Positions 6,182 to 11,998 of a stretch of 15,350 nt of DNA are shown one piece after another. The stretch spans positions 1 to 15,350 of the forward strand of contig JAHZBA010000047.1 of the NCBI GenBank assembly GCA_019423635.1, read 5' to 3'. The stretch's first letter is position 1, and each line of letters opens with the position of its first letter. Source of the DNA: Clostridiales bacterium. GTDB lineage: Bacteria; Bacillota; Clostridia; Oscillospirales; Oscillospiraceae. The translations under genes were made by a program, and so were the position numbers. The notes below the pieces were generated by a model. That model had not been told where the DNA came from. It ran no database searches and saw only the letters and a list, made by a program, of their open reading frames with translations.

Positions 6182-6192
6182 CAAGATTCTTG
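6182..6192. promoter_or_regulatory. Operator O3 (CTCCAAGATTCTTGGAG)
   Basis: This third and most symmetric copy extends to a perfect 17-bp palindrome (6179-6195) about the central base. It sits at the expected transcription start of the rightward promoter. Confidence 0.75.
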
Positions 6193-6195
6193 GAG

Positions 6196-6472
6196 ATCCG
6201 CCCCACACGTCTCCGTCCAAGGTCTCCCATCACAGCGTTTCAACCTGCCCGCAGGGCGTGACCACTGGGCACGCCGCGGATACCCTGCCGCATCATGGTG
6301 TGCCGGGAAGAGCCTCCAGTCCGGCGGAGCGGCGCGCCGCTTTCGCGGTCCAGGCCAGCTTCTCCTGGCCCCTTGGGCCAGTCCCCTCCTCGCGCCCTGC
6401 GAATTATGACCGCCGCGAAACAGAACCCGCCCGGCCACAAAAAGTCATAAGCCAACAGGGGAATGTCCTTGC
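6196..6472. other. Non-coding stretch downstream of the operator array
   Basis: I see no gene with a ribosome site on either strand. The stretch contains an inverted repeat GCAGGGCG (about 6250) / CGCCCTGC (about 6395) enclosing a perfect small hairpin CTGGCCC-CTT-GGGCCAG (about 6367-6383). It would be the leader of any transcript from the promoter at 6143-6171. Confidence 0.4.
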
Positions 6473-6531
6473 GTGAAGTTTTGGGAGAGCAGTCTGACCT
6501 GCGGCCAGACTGAGGGGGTTGACTGAACTTC
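6473..6531. repeat. REP-like imperfect palindrome
   Basis: The outer arms TGAAGTT and AACTTCA enclose an inner hairpin AGTCTG / CAGACT. Read on the minus strand it has the form CCCCCTCAGTC ... GACTGCTCTCCC, which resembles extragenic repeats I recall from Oscillospiraceae genomes. No coding signal is visible. Confidence 0.45.
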
Positions 6532-6646
6532 ATGACATTGTTCGTCGTGGGCGTTCTCCCTGCATGAAGCGGCCGACCCCGTTTTTTGGGCTCCGCTGTG
6601 TTCTCCGCTTCGCCGTGAGCTTTGCGAAACTCCGCGGCGAGGACAA

Positions 6647-6765
6647 AAAAATTCCCGCCGGCGCACCGTTTTCGGCGAAGCCGGAAACGGAACGGCGGCG
6701 TTGTTCTCCCGTCCCCCGTTTCTCCGCCGCGAGTCCAGCGAAGCGAGTCGCGGTGGAAAGCGAAG
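6647..6765. repeat. 119-bp direct repeat, copy 1
   Basis: This copy is identical base for base to 6821-6939. It contains the hairpin core GTTTTCGGCGAAGCCGGAAAC and a second imperfect palindrome CCGCGA ... TCGCGG. Open frames across it are by-products of its GC content. Between the copies (6766-6820) lie further small hairpins, such as TCCCCGCAAGGGGGA and GGCGGCAGAGCCGCC. Confidence 0.9.
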
Positions 6766-6820
6766 TCCCCGCAAGGGGGATGCCGCATCCGTAAGGCGGC
6801 AGAGCCGCCAACGGCTGCAC

Positions 6821-6939
6821 AAAAATTCCCGCCGGCGCACCGTTTTCGGCGAAGCCGGAAACGGAACGGCGGCGTTGTTCTCCCGTCCCCCGTTTCTCCG
6901 CCGCGAGTCCAGCGAAGCGAGTCGCGGTGGAAAGCGAAG
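6821..6939. repeat. 119-bp direct repeat, copy 2
   Basis: This is the second exact copy, offset by 174 bp from the first. Its last bases merge into the palindromic unit at 6938-7000, which has the same hairpin core. Confidence 0.9.
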
Positions 6940-7000
6940 AAATTCCCGCCAGAGTGCAGTTTTCGGCGAAGCCGGAAACGGAACGGTGGCGAGAATTTCT
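6938..7000. repeat. 63-bp palindromic repeat unit next to tRNA-Tyr
   Basis: The outer arms AGAAATTCCCGCCA and TGGCGAGAATTTCT pair over 14 bp with one mismatch. The inner hairpin GTTTTCGGC-GAA-GCCGGAAAC is the core shared with the two 119-bp repeats. It lies 5 bp from the 3' end of tRNA-Tyr and could also end tRNA transcription, although it lacks a clear T run. Confidence 0.75.
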
Positions 7001-7004
7001 GAGC

Positions 7005-7089
7005 TGGTGGGGGAAGGTGGATTCGAACCACCGAAGTCGAAGACAACAGATTTACAGTCTGCCCCATTTGACCGCTCTGGAATTCCCCC
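7005..7089 (-). tRNA. tRNA-Tyr (anticodon GTA)
   Basis: This class II tRNA reads on the minus strand. The acceptor is GGGGGAA / TTCCCCC, the anticodon arm CAGACTGTAAATCTG has anticodon GTA, a long variable arm contains GTCTTCGAC, the T arm contains GGTTCGAATCC, and the CCA is encoded. It is 11 nt downstream of tRNA-Thr and transcribed with it. Confidence 0.95.
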
Positions 7090-7100
7090 GTATGAAGTTG

Positions 7101-7176
7101 TGGAGCTGGTGGACGGATTCGAACCCCCGACCTGCTGATTACAAATCAGCTGCTCTACCGGCTGAGCTACACCAGC
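7101..7176 (-). tRNA. tRNA-Thr (anticodon TGT)
   Basis: On the minus strand the acceptor is GCTGGTG / CACCAGC, the D arm contains AGCTCAGCCGGTAGAGC, the anticodon arm CTGATTTGTAATCAG has anticodon TGT (reading ACA), the T arm contains GGTTCGAATCC, and the CCA is encoded. It is the first gene of a two-tRNA transcript with tRNA-Tyr. Confidence 0.95.
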
Positions 7177-7196
7177 AAGTCCCAACAGCAGGATTT

Positions 7197-7225
7197 ATAT
7201 TACCAGATGCGTTCCCGTTTGTCAA
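7197..7225 (-). promoter_or_regulatory. Promoter of the tRNA-Thr/Tyr unit
   Basis: On the minus strand TTGACA (7225-7220), a 17-nt spacer and TAATAT (7202-7197) form a strong promoter 20 nt before the 5' end of tRNA-Thr. Confidence 0.85.
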
Positions 7226-7259
7226 CTGATTTTTTCGTTTTTTTAAGGAGGAATGAATT

Positions 7260-7442
7260 TTGAGCGACACCATGCGCCGCCCGGCCGTCCTGCGCTGCAC
7301 CCTGTGCGGCCGGGAGATCGTCCGGGGAGAGGAGTACTGGGCCTGCAACGGCAGCCGGGTCTGTGCCGGGTGCCTGCCGGAGCTGGCCCGGCGGGAGCTG
7401 GCCCCCTGCCGTGAGATTCTGGGAGAGGAGGAGGGAGTATGA
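7260..7442 (+). CDS. Small CxxC...CxxC zinc-finger-like protein
   Basis: This is a 60-residue protein with two CxxC pairs (Cys13/Cys16 and Cys35/Cys38, with Cys29 between), a spacing that fits a treble-clef or zinc-ribbon-like site. The C-terminus is charged (LGEEEGV). I chose the TTG at 7260 because AAGGAGG lies 8 nt upstream; the in-frame ATG at 7272 would place it 20 nt away. It overlaps the next gene by ATGA, so it is the first of a three-gene unit that ends with a sigma-region-4-like protein. I do not recognise a named family. A DNA- or RNA-binding accessory role is possible. Confidence 0.65.
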   Translation: MSDTMRRPAVLRCTLCGREIVRGEEYWACNGSRVCAGCLPELARRELAPCREILGEEEGV

Positions 7443-7672
7443 CCCTTTTGGAGATGTCCGTCCGCTACGCCGACAGCGCCGCCGCCATCCGGGCGCGGAT
7501 GGCGGTGCTGCGGGCGGCGGCACGGGCGGAGGAGGACCCGGAGGTCCGGCGGCGGCTGCAGCTGCGGATAGAGGCCCTGCGGCCGATCCTGCGGGAGACC
7601 CGGGAGCTGGCGGTGCTGACCGCACGATACTACGACAGGAGTTATCATAAACATGAGCGCTACACCCTTTGA
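7439..7672 (+). CDS. Small helical protein of unknown function
   Basis: This is a 77-residue protein, almost entirely predicted helix and rich in Arg, Ala, Glu and Leu (for example RRRLQLRIEALRPILRETREL), so a coiled-coil or helical hairpin is likely. The ATG overlaps the stop of the CxxC gene as ATGA, which indicates coupling, and the 3' end overlaps the start of the sigma-like gene by 20 nt. I recognise no family. The overlap on both sides supports it as a real member of the unit. Confidence 0.6.
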   Translation: MTLLEMSVRYADSAAAIRARMAVLRAAARAEEDPEVRRRLQLRIEALRPILRETRELAVLTARYYDRSYHKHERYTL

Positions 7673-7949
7673 CACCCGCAGCAGCGAGTGGATCGGCGAC
7701 ATGACCGTCTGGCTCCGGGAGAACGGGGAGGACAACGAGCTGCGGCTGGAGCGGCTGCGGCGGAACCTCCGCCAGGCCAGAGTCCTGGAGCTGACGTCCC
7801 GCCAGCGGGAGATGCTGGAGCTGTACTATGACCGGGAGCTGACGGTCTGCGAAATTGCCCGGCAGCTGGAGGTGTGCCCCTCCACCGTCTCCCGGACGCT
7901 GCGGCGGGCCCGGGAGCGGCTGCAGCGGTGTCTGCAATACGCCCTGTAG
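7653..7949 (+). CDS. Sigma-70 region 4-like HTH protein
   Basis: This is a 98-residue protein whose C-terminal half (about 46-93) matches sigma region 4: LTSRQREMLELYYDRELTVCEIARQLEVCPSTVSRTLRRARERL, with the helix-turn-helix at about 64-84. No region 2 is present, so it cannot be a complete sigma factor. The N-terminal 45 residues are helical and charged. It may bind DNA as a positive regulator like the phage late-gene or ArpU-type small sigma-like proteins, or assist a separate region-2 protein. AGGAG lies 11 nt before the ATG. It is the last of three overlapping genes, with no strong terminator after it. Confidence 0.75.
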   Translation: MSATPFDTRSSEWIGDMTVWLRENGEDNELRLERLRRNLRQARVLELTSRQREMLELYYDRELTVCEIARQLEVCPSTVSRTLRRARERLQRCLQYAL

Positions 7950-8052
7950 AGAGGAGAGGGCCCTGCCGCACCGGCGGCGGGCACGGAGACGGTGATTTTT
8001 GCCGCGGGATTGCGTGTTTTTTTCTCCGTGTGCTTTTTTCTGCGGATTCCTC

Positions 8053-8080
8053 TTGTAGTTTTTGGCGGATGTCGTATAAT
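8053..8080 (+). promoter_or_regulatory. Promoter of the yitT-racemase-trmO operon
   Basis: TTGTAG (8053-8058), a 16-nt spacer and a consensus TATAAT (8075-8080) lie 48 nt before the YitT-family start codon, in an AT-richer pocket. Confidence 0.65.
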
Positions 8081-8128
8081 CAAGTGAGATCGGGCAAGCT
8101 ACATCGGTACGACAGGAGGAATCGGCCT

Positions 8129-9013
8129 ATGCTGTACAACACCTTCCACAACCGCTGGCTGCGGCTGGCAGCCGCGCTGGCGGGCGAGTTGATCGTTGCC
8201 CTCAGCGTCAATCTCTTCATCGTTCCCCTGGGGCTGTATTCCGGCGGCATCCTGGGCGTCTGCCAGGTGATCCGGACACTGCTGCAGACCTATCTTCATC
8301 TCAATTTCGGCACGATGGACATTGCCGGCATTCTCGTCTTTCTGGCCAACATCCCCATTTTGTTCTTTGCCTGGAAGGTGCTGGGCCGGGGGACGGCCAT
8401 TCAGACCGTCATCTGCTCCGCGGCGGTCTCCTTTTTTTACAGCATCATCCCCATCCCCGCCGTCCCCATTGTGGACGACTACCTGACAGCCTGCCTGCTG
8501 GGCGGGTTCCTCAACGGCGTGGGCGGCGGCATCGTGCTCACCTGCGGCTGCAGCGACGGCGGCCTCTTCACCATCGGTCTGTGTATGAACAAGCGGGGCA
8601 GCACCTTTACCATCGGCCGCTTCTCTCTGACCTTCAACGCCTTCCTCTACGCCGCCTGCCTGGTGCTGTTCAACCCGGAGACGGCCATCTACTCCGTCAT
8701 TTACAACTTCTTCTCCTCCATCATGCTGGACCGGATGCACAAGCAGACCATCAACGTGCAGGCCCTGATCTTCACAAAAGAGGACCCGCAGAAGATGGGG
8801 AGCTTTGTCATGGAGACGGTGAACCGGACCGTCACCTACTGGGGTGGTATCGGGGCCTACACGGGGTCGGAGACCAACGTGCTCTGCGTGTGCCTTTCCA
8901 AGTACGAGATCGAGGAGCTGCTCCACGCCGTCCGCTCCATTGACCCCGACGCCTTTTTCACCGTGCAGGAGGGGGTCCGGATCTACGGCAACTTCCAGCG
9001 GAGAGTGGGGTGA
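8129..9013 (+). CDS. YitT-family membrane protein (DUF161-DUF2179)
   Basis: This is an integral membrane protein of 294 residues. Hydrophobic segments are visible at about 12-36, 38-56, 64-83, 90-113, 118-140 and 168-183, with the conserved block GGFLNGVGGGIVLTCGCSDGG at about 125-145. A soluble C-terminal DUF2179 domain (about 208-290) contains VTYWGGIGAYTGSETNVLCVC and ends VRIYGNF. The family is widespread in Firmicutes; its transported substrate is not established. AGGAGG lies 9 nt before the ATG at 8129. An open extension back to 7874 runs over the end of the sigma-like gene and is not used. The stop is 4 nt before the racemase-like gene, so they form an operon. Confidence 0.9.
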   Translation: MLYNTFHNRWLRLAAALAGELIVALSVNLFIVPLGLYSGGILGVCQVIRTLLQTYLHLNFGTMDIAGILVFLANIPILFFAWKVLGRGTAIQTVICSAAVSFFYSIIPIPAVPIVDDYLTACLLGGFLNGVGGGIVLTCGCSDGGLFTIGLCMNKRGSTFTIGRFSLTFNAFLYAACLVLFNPETAIYSVIYNFFSSIMLDRMHKQTINVQALIFTKEDPQKMGSFVMETVNRTVTYWGGIGAYTGSETNVLCVCLSKYEIEELLHAVRSIDPDAFFTVQEGVRIYGNFQRRVG

Positions 9014-9017
9014 GGCC

Positions 9018-9671
9018 ATGGTGAGCGCCGTATTGGCCGGGACGCCGGTGGACACCCAAATGGGGGTGGACCTGCTGGCCGCCCACGGCCTGGAGGGCAT
9101 GGCCTTTCCCGTCTCCCGGGACCCTCTGGCCCAGACGGCCTTTCAGCTCTCCGCCCCGGCGGAGAAGACCGCCGCGGTCCGGCGGGTGCTGGAGACGGCG
9201 AAGATCCGGGGCTGTGACCGGGCCTTTGTCTACTGCAACTCCCTGTCCTCCGCCGTGGACTTCGGGCCGCTGGCCGCGGAGACGGGGCTGCGGATCGTGA
9301 CGCCTCTGGAGATCTACCGCGCCCTGGCCCCCCGCTATGCCCGCCTGGGGCTCATTGCCGCCAACGCCCAGGGGCTGGCGGGGATTGAGCGGACGCTGTA
9401 CGGCGCCAACCCCGCCCTGGAGCTGCTGGGGACGTGTCTTCTGCCGGCGGTGGTGTCTATTGAGGCGGGGATGGACCCGGAGGAGCTGGTGGAGCACCAC
9501 GGATTACCGGATCTTGCCGCGTGGTTTGACCGGTGCGGCATGGAGGCGCTGGTGCTGGGCTGCACCCACTTCCCCTATTTCAAGGCCGCCCTGGCCGCCC
9601 GGACCGCCCTGCCCCTGATCGACCCGGCGGAGGAGATGATCCGGGCCCTGACGGCCCCCGGCGGGAGGTGA
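9018..9671 (+). CDS. Asp/Glu racemase superfamily protein
   Basis: This 217-residue protein has the two-cysteine architecture of aspartate/glutamate racemases: Cys73 in VYCNSLSSAVD and Cys182 in LGCTHFPYF. Asp12 in AGTPVDTQMG occupies the place of the FDSG aspartate of MurI. Activity would be interconversion of L- and D-amino acids, for example for peptidoglycan or spore cortex. It is clearly shorter than MurI (about 260 residues), and its N-terminal motif differs from GVFDSGVGG, so I do not call it murI. It starts 4 nt after the YitT stop with GGGGTGAGG upstream, and it ends 5 nt before trmO, so it is the middle gene of a tight operon. Confidence 0.8.
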   Translation: MVSAVLAGTPVDTQMGVDLLAAHGLEGMAFPVSRDPLAQTAFQLSAPAEKTAAVRRVLETAKIRGCDRAFVYCNSLSSAVDFGPLAAETGLRIVTPLEIYRALAPRYARLGLIAANAQGLAGIERTLYGANPALELLGTCLLPAVVSIEAGMDPEELVEHHGLPDLAAWFDRCGMEALVLGCTHFPYFKAALAARTALPLIDPAEEMIRALTAPGGR

Positions 9672-9676
9672 GGGGG

Positions 9677-10363
9677 ATGGATTACCCCATGCACGTCATC
9701 GCCCATGTCCGCAGTCAGCTGCCGGAGAAGTTCGGTGTCCCCCGCCAGAGCGGGCTGGTGCCGGAGCTGGAGTCCACGGTGGTCTTTGCGCCGGAGTACC
9801 GGAGCCCGGAGGCCCTGCGGGGCCTGGAGGGCTTTTCCCACCTGTGGCTGGTGTGGGTGTTCCACCGGGCCGCCCGGGAGAAGTGGTCCCCCACGGTGCG
9901 GCCGCCCCGGCTGGGGGGCAACCGGCGGATGGGCGTCTTTGCCACCCGCTCCCCCTTCCGGCCCAACCCCATCGGCCTTTCCTGCGTGGAGCTGGCGGGG
10001 GTGGACGCCACGGCGGAGGGCCCCGTGCTCCGCATCCGGGGAGCGGATCTCATGGACGGGACGCCCATTCTGGACATCAAGCCCTACCTGCCCTACGCCG
10101 ACTGCCGCCCGGAGGCTCTGGGGGGCTTTGCCCCGGCGCCGGGGGAGACGCTGGCGGTGGAGATCCCGCCGGAGCTTTTGGAGAAGGTCCCCCCGGAGCA
10201 CCGGGACGCCCTGAAGGGCGTGCTGGCCCAGGACCCCCGGCCCCGGTATCAGGAGGACCCGGAGCGGGTGTACGGGTTCGGGTTCGCGGGAATGGAGGTG
10301 CGGTTTTTCGTGAAGGAGAATCGCTTGACAGTGGTTGAGATTCAAGAGGCTGACCGGCCATGA
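9677..10363 (+). CDS. trmO: tRNA (t6A37) N6-methyltransferase TrmO (TsaA family)
   Basis: This 228-residue enzyme would use S-adenosylmethionine to methylate N6-threonylcarbamoyladenosine at position 37 of certain threonine tRNAs, giving m6t6A. The family signature is clear: LEGFSHLWLVWVFH (50-63), GNRRMGVFATRSPFRPNPIG (81-100), and the LMDGTPILDIKPYLPYAD block (125-142), followed by a smaller C-terminal domain. The length is close to the E. coli protein. The ATG at 9677 follows a GGAGG-rich stretch and lies 5 nt after the racemase-like stop. A 12-bp terminator hairpin contains the stop codon in its loop, ending the operon. A tRNA-Thr gene lies about 2.5 kb upstream, probably by coincidence. 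Confidence 0.9.
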   Translation: MDYPMHVIAHVRSQLPEKFGVPRQSGLVPELESTVVFAPEYRSPEALRGLEGFSHLWLVWVFHRAAREKWSPTVRPPRLGGNRRMGVFATRSPFRPNPIGLSCVELAGVDATAEGPVLRIRGADLMDGTPILDIKPYLPYADCRPEALGGFAPAPGETLAVEIPPELLEKVPPEHRDALKGVLAQDPRPRYQEDPERVYGFGFAGMEVRFFVKENRLTVVEIQEADRP

Positions 10364-10379
10364 CCGGTCAGCCTCTTTT
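10346..10379 (+). terminator. Terminator overlapping the trmO stop codon
   Basis: The perfect 12-bp stem GAGGCTGACCGG / CCGGTCAGCCTC has the 6-nt loop CCATGA, in which TGA is the trmO stop, and is followed by TTTT. The last coding codons therefore form the terminator stem. On the minus strand it is followed by CTTGAATCTC, a weak tract. Confidence 0.9.
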
Positions 10380-10390
10380 GGCCTTTCCGC

Positions 10391-10543
10391 TCTGGGCTGG
10401 TAATGCGGACAGGCCGTGGTGTCGTAATATCGAAATTTCATTCTGGGGAAAACGCAGTGTCCGCTTCCCGCCTCAACATACTTCCCCCGATCTTCTATGT
10501 AGTGCTGATAAAAATGTGTGCATGTTTTGCAGATCTCTTTCAA
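10391..10543 (-). CDS. Small Cys/His-rich protein, 3' end lost or run-on
   Basis: A leftward frame from TTG at 10543 (GGAGG 7 nt upstream) encodes a protein starting MKEICKTCTHFYQHYIED, with GHCVFPR (28-34) and DTTACPHYQPR (41-51). The pattern C-x2-C ... H-C ... C-x2-Y resembles small hypothetical metal-binding proteins I recall from Oscillospiraceae, which end near this point. Here no stop follows: the frame passes through the trmO terminator and stays open antisense to trmO down to 9575. The end given here marks where recognisable sequence stops. A TGA in another frame at 10370-10368 suggests a small indel removed the normal stop. The gene may still be functional with a tail, or may be a young pseudogene. 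Confidence 0.5.
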
Positions 10544-10634
10544 TAGGTACCCTCCCTTTCCGTTTTGACAGAACCAGTATAGCGGGGTCCTTACCAGCCG
10601 TGGGCCTTTCAGAGCTATAAACTCTAAAAGAACA

Positions 10635-10836
10635 CCGTAGGGGCGGCTACCAGCCGCCCGTTTTCCCGGCAGTGCCGAGCTTCCGGACAACGAGGTGGAA
10701 CAGGGCCCGCCCTCCAAAGAATCTGTGAATCGGACACTCCTGGAATTGTTCCGCCAAAACCGGTGGGACATCCGTTCCGTTTTCTTTGAACACCGGCATT
10801 CTCAGAGGGACGGGCGGCAGATTGCCGCCCCTACGG
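10635..10836. mobile_element. MITE-like element with terminal inverted repeats
   Basis: The perfect 13-bp ends CCGTAGGGGCGGC (10635-10647) and GCCGCCCCTACGG (10824-10836) extend inward to about 25 bp with a variable centre; both arms continue with CCGCCCG on the inside. Each arm can itself fold as a hairpin, for example GGGCGGCT-ACC-AGCCGCCC followed by GTTTT at the left. The 150 bp between carry no gene I can support. I see no clear target-site duplication. I recall GTAGGGGCGG-type repeats as common in Oscillospiraceae intergenic DNA, which would fit a non-autonomous element. Confidence 0.6.
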
Positions 10837-10900
10837 CGCCACAGGGGAAGGATATCACAGATTTGCCGCACGGTGATCTCAAAGATGACTGGCGCTCCAT

Positions 10901-10936
10901 AAAATTTGTGCCGCCCATTTGGGCGGCACAAATTTT
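10901..10936 (-). terminator. Terminator overlapping the carbamate kinase stop
   Basis: The perfect 16-bp stem AAAATTTGTGCCGCCC / GGGCGGCACAAATTTT has a 4-nt loop. Two bases of the arcC stop codon (10937-10935) lie in the stem base. The A/T-rich stem ends give a U tract in either direction, so it could also stop rightward transcripts. Confidence 0.85.
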
Positions 10937-11879
10937 ACGCAAACGTCACCACCGTCCCGGTTTTGCCCCCCAGGGCGTCCAAACACTTGTCCAGGCTGGT
11001 GATGACGGCCTTCTTCCCCGGGTTGGCCCGGACGAACTTCATGGCCGCCTCCACCTTCGGCAGCATACTCCCCACGCCGAACTGCCCCTCGGCGGCGTAT
11101 TTGGCGGCCTCCGCCAGACTCAGGTGCCCCAGGTCCTTCTGGTCGGGCTTGCCGAAGTTCACCGCCACTTTCTCCACCTCCGTCAGGATCAGCAGCACGT
11201 CGGCGTCCACCTCCTCCGCCAGGAGCTCCGCGGCGAAGTCCTTGTCAATCACCGCGGCCACGCCCTCCAGCGTGCCGTCGGGGTTCTCCACCACCGGAAC
11301 GCCGCCGCCTCCGCAGGTGATGACGATGGCGTTGTCCCACAGCAGCCGCACGGCGCCGATCTCCACGATCCGCCGGGGCAGGGGGGAGGGCACCACCCGC
11401 CGCCAGCCCCGGCCGGCGTCCTCCCGCAGGACGTAGCCCTTCTCCCGCTCCAGCTGCCGGGCCTCCTCCGGGGAGTAGAAGCCGCCGATGGGCTTTGTGG
11501 GGTTTTGAAACGCCGGGTCGTTCCGGTCCACCACCACCTGAGTGGTCAGGGCCACCACCGGGTAGTTGCGGTTTCGGGCCGCCAGGGCGTATTTCAGGGC
11601 CTGCTGAATGTGGTAACCGATATAGCCCTGGCTCATGGCGCCGCAGACGTCAAAGGGCATGGGGGGCACCACCTCCTTTGCCGTCTCGCTGGCCAGGAGA
11701 ATCCGGCCCACCTGGGGGCCGTTGCCGTGGACAATGGCCATCTCATAGCCCCGGCGGCTGATCTCCGCGATGCGGGCGGCGGTCTCACGGACCACCTCCA
11801 GCTGGGCCTCGGCGGTGGGGGCGGTATCCTTCGATTGGAGGGCGTTGCCCCCCAGGGCGATCACAAGTCTTTCCGGCAT
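10935..11879 (-). CDS. arcC: Carbamate kinase
   Basis: This 314-residue enzyme catalyses carbamoyl phosphate + ADP to ATP + carbamate (ammonia and CO2), the ATP-yielding step of arginine deiminase, agmatine or purine/allantoin fermentation. The family motifs are present: LVIALGGNAL (5-14), VHGNGPQVG, AMSQGYIGYHIQ, the CGGGGVPV loop, AAVIDKDFAAELLA and LTEVEKVAVNFG near the nucleotide site, and the C-terminal GTVVTFA. Full length for the family. The ATG at 11879 has AAAGGAAG about 8 nt upstream. No arcA, argF or permease gene is adjacent, so the source of carbamoyl phosphate is not shown here. It is probably monocistronic, with its own overlapping terminator. Confidence 0.95.
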   Translation of the reverse strand: MPERLVIALGGNALQSKDTAPTAEAQLEVVRETAARIAEISRRGYEMAIVHGNGPQVGRILLASETAKEVVPPMPFDVCGAMSQGYIGYHIQQALKYALAARNRNYPVVALTTQVVVDRNDPAFQNPTKPIGGFYSPEEARQLEREKGYVLREDAGRGWRRVVPSPLPRRIVEIGAVRLLWDNAIVITCGGGGVPVVENPDGTLEGVAAVIDKDFAAELLAEEVDADVLLILTEVEKVAVNFGKPDQKDLGHLSLAEAAKYAAEGQFGVGSMLPKVEAAMKFVRANPGKKAVITSLDKCLDALGGKTGTVVTFA

Positions 11880-11998
11880 ATGCGCGCTTCCTTTCCAGAC
11901 GGGCAGAGCGCCCGCGTGATTGGAAAAGAGTTTGCGCCGCCGGAGGGAGAATTATGCAGAGGGTGCCGCGGCCGGGCGGGAAAAGCGCCCCGGTTCCC

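Noticed and set aside
5099..6409. A 436-residue plus-strand frame opposite the kinase and repressor
   Set aside because: Composition is Pro/Arg/Ser-rich shadow sequence, with no start signal and no domain.
6647..6939. Possible CRISPR array from the two 119-bp copies
   Set aside because: There are only two copies, the units are far longer than CRISPR repeats, and there is no regular spacer pattern or cas gene.
6240..7185. Minus-strand frames across the repeats and the tRNA-Tyr/Thr genes
   Set aside because: They translate tRNA genes and duplicated hairpins, so the repeated peptide text only reflects the DNA repeats.
7950..8020. Possible terminator after the sigma-like gene (CCCTGCCGC ... GCGGCGGG)
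   Set aside because: The stem is short and no T run follows directly, so it is not listed.
9575..10390. Continuation of the Cys-rich frame antisense to trmO
   Set aside because: No recognisable protein sequence remains after the DTTACPHYQPR segment; the frame is open only because of base composition.
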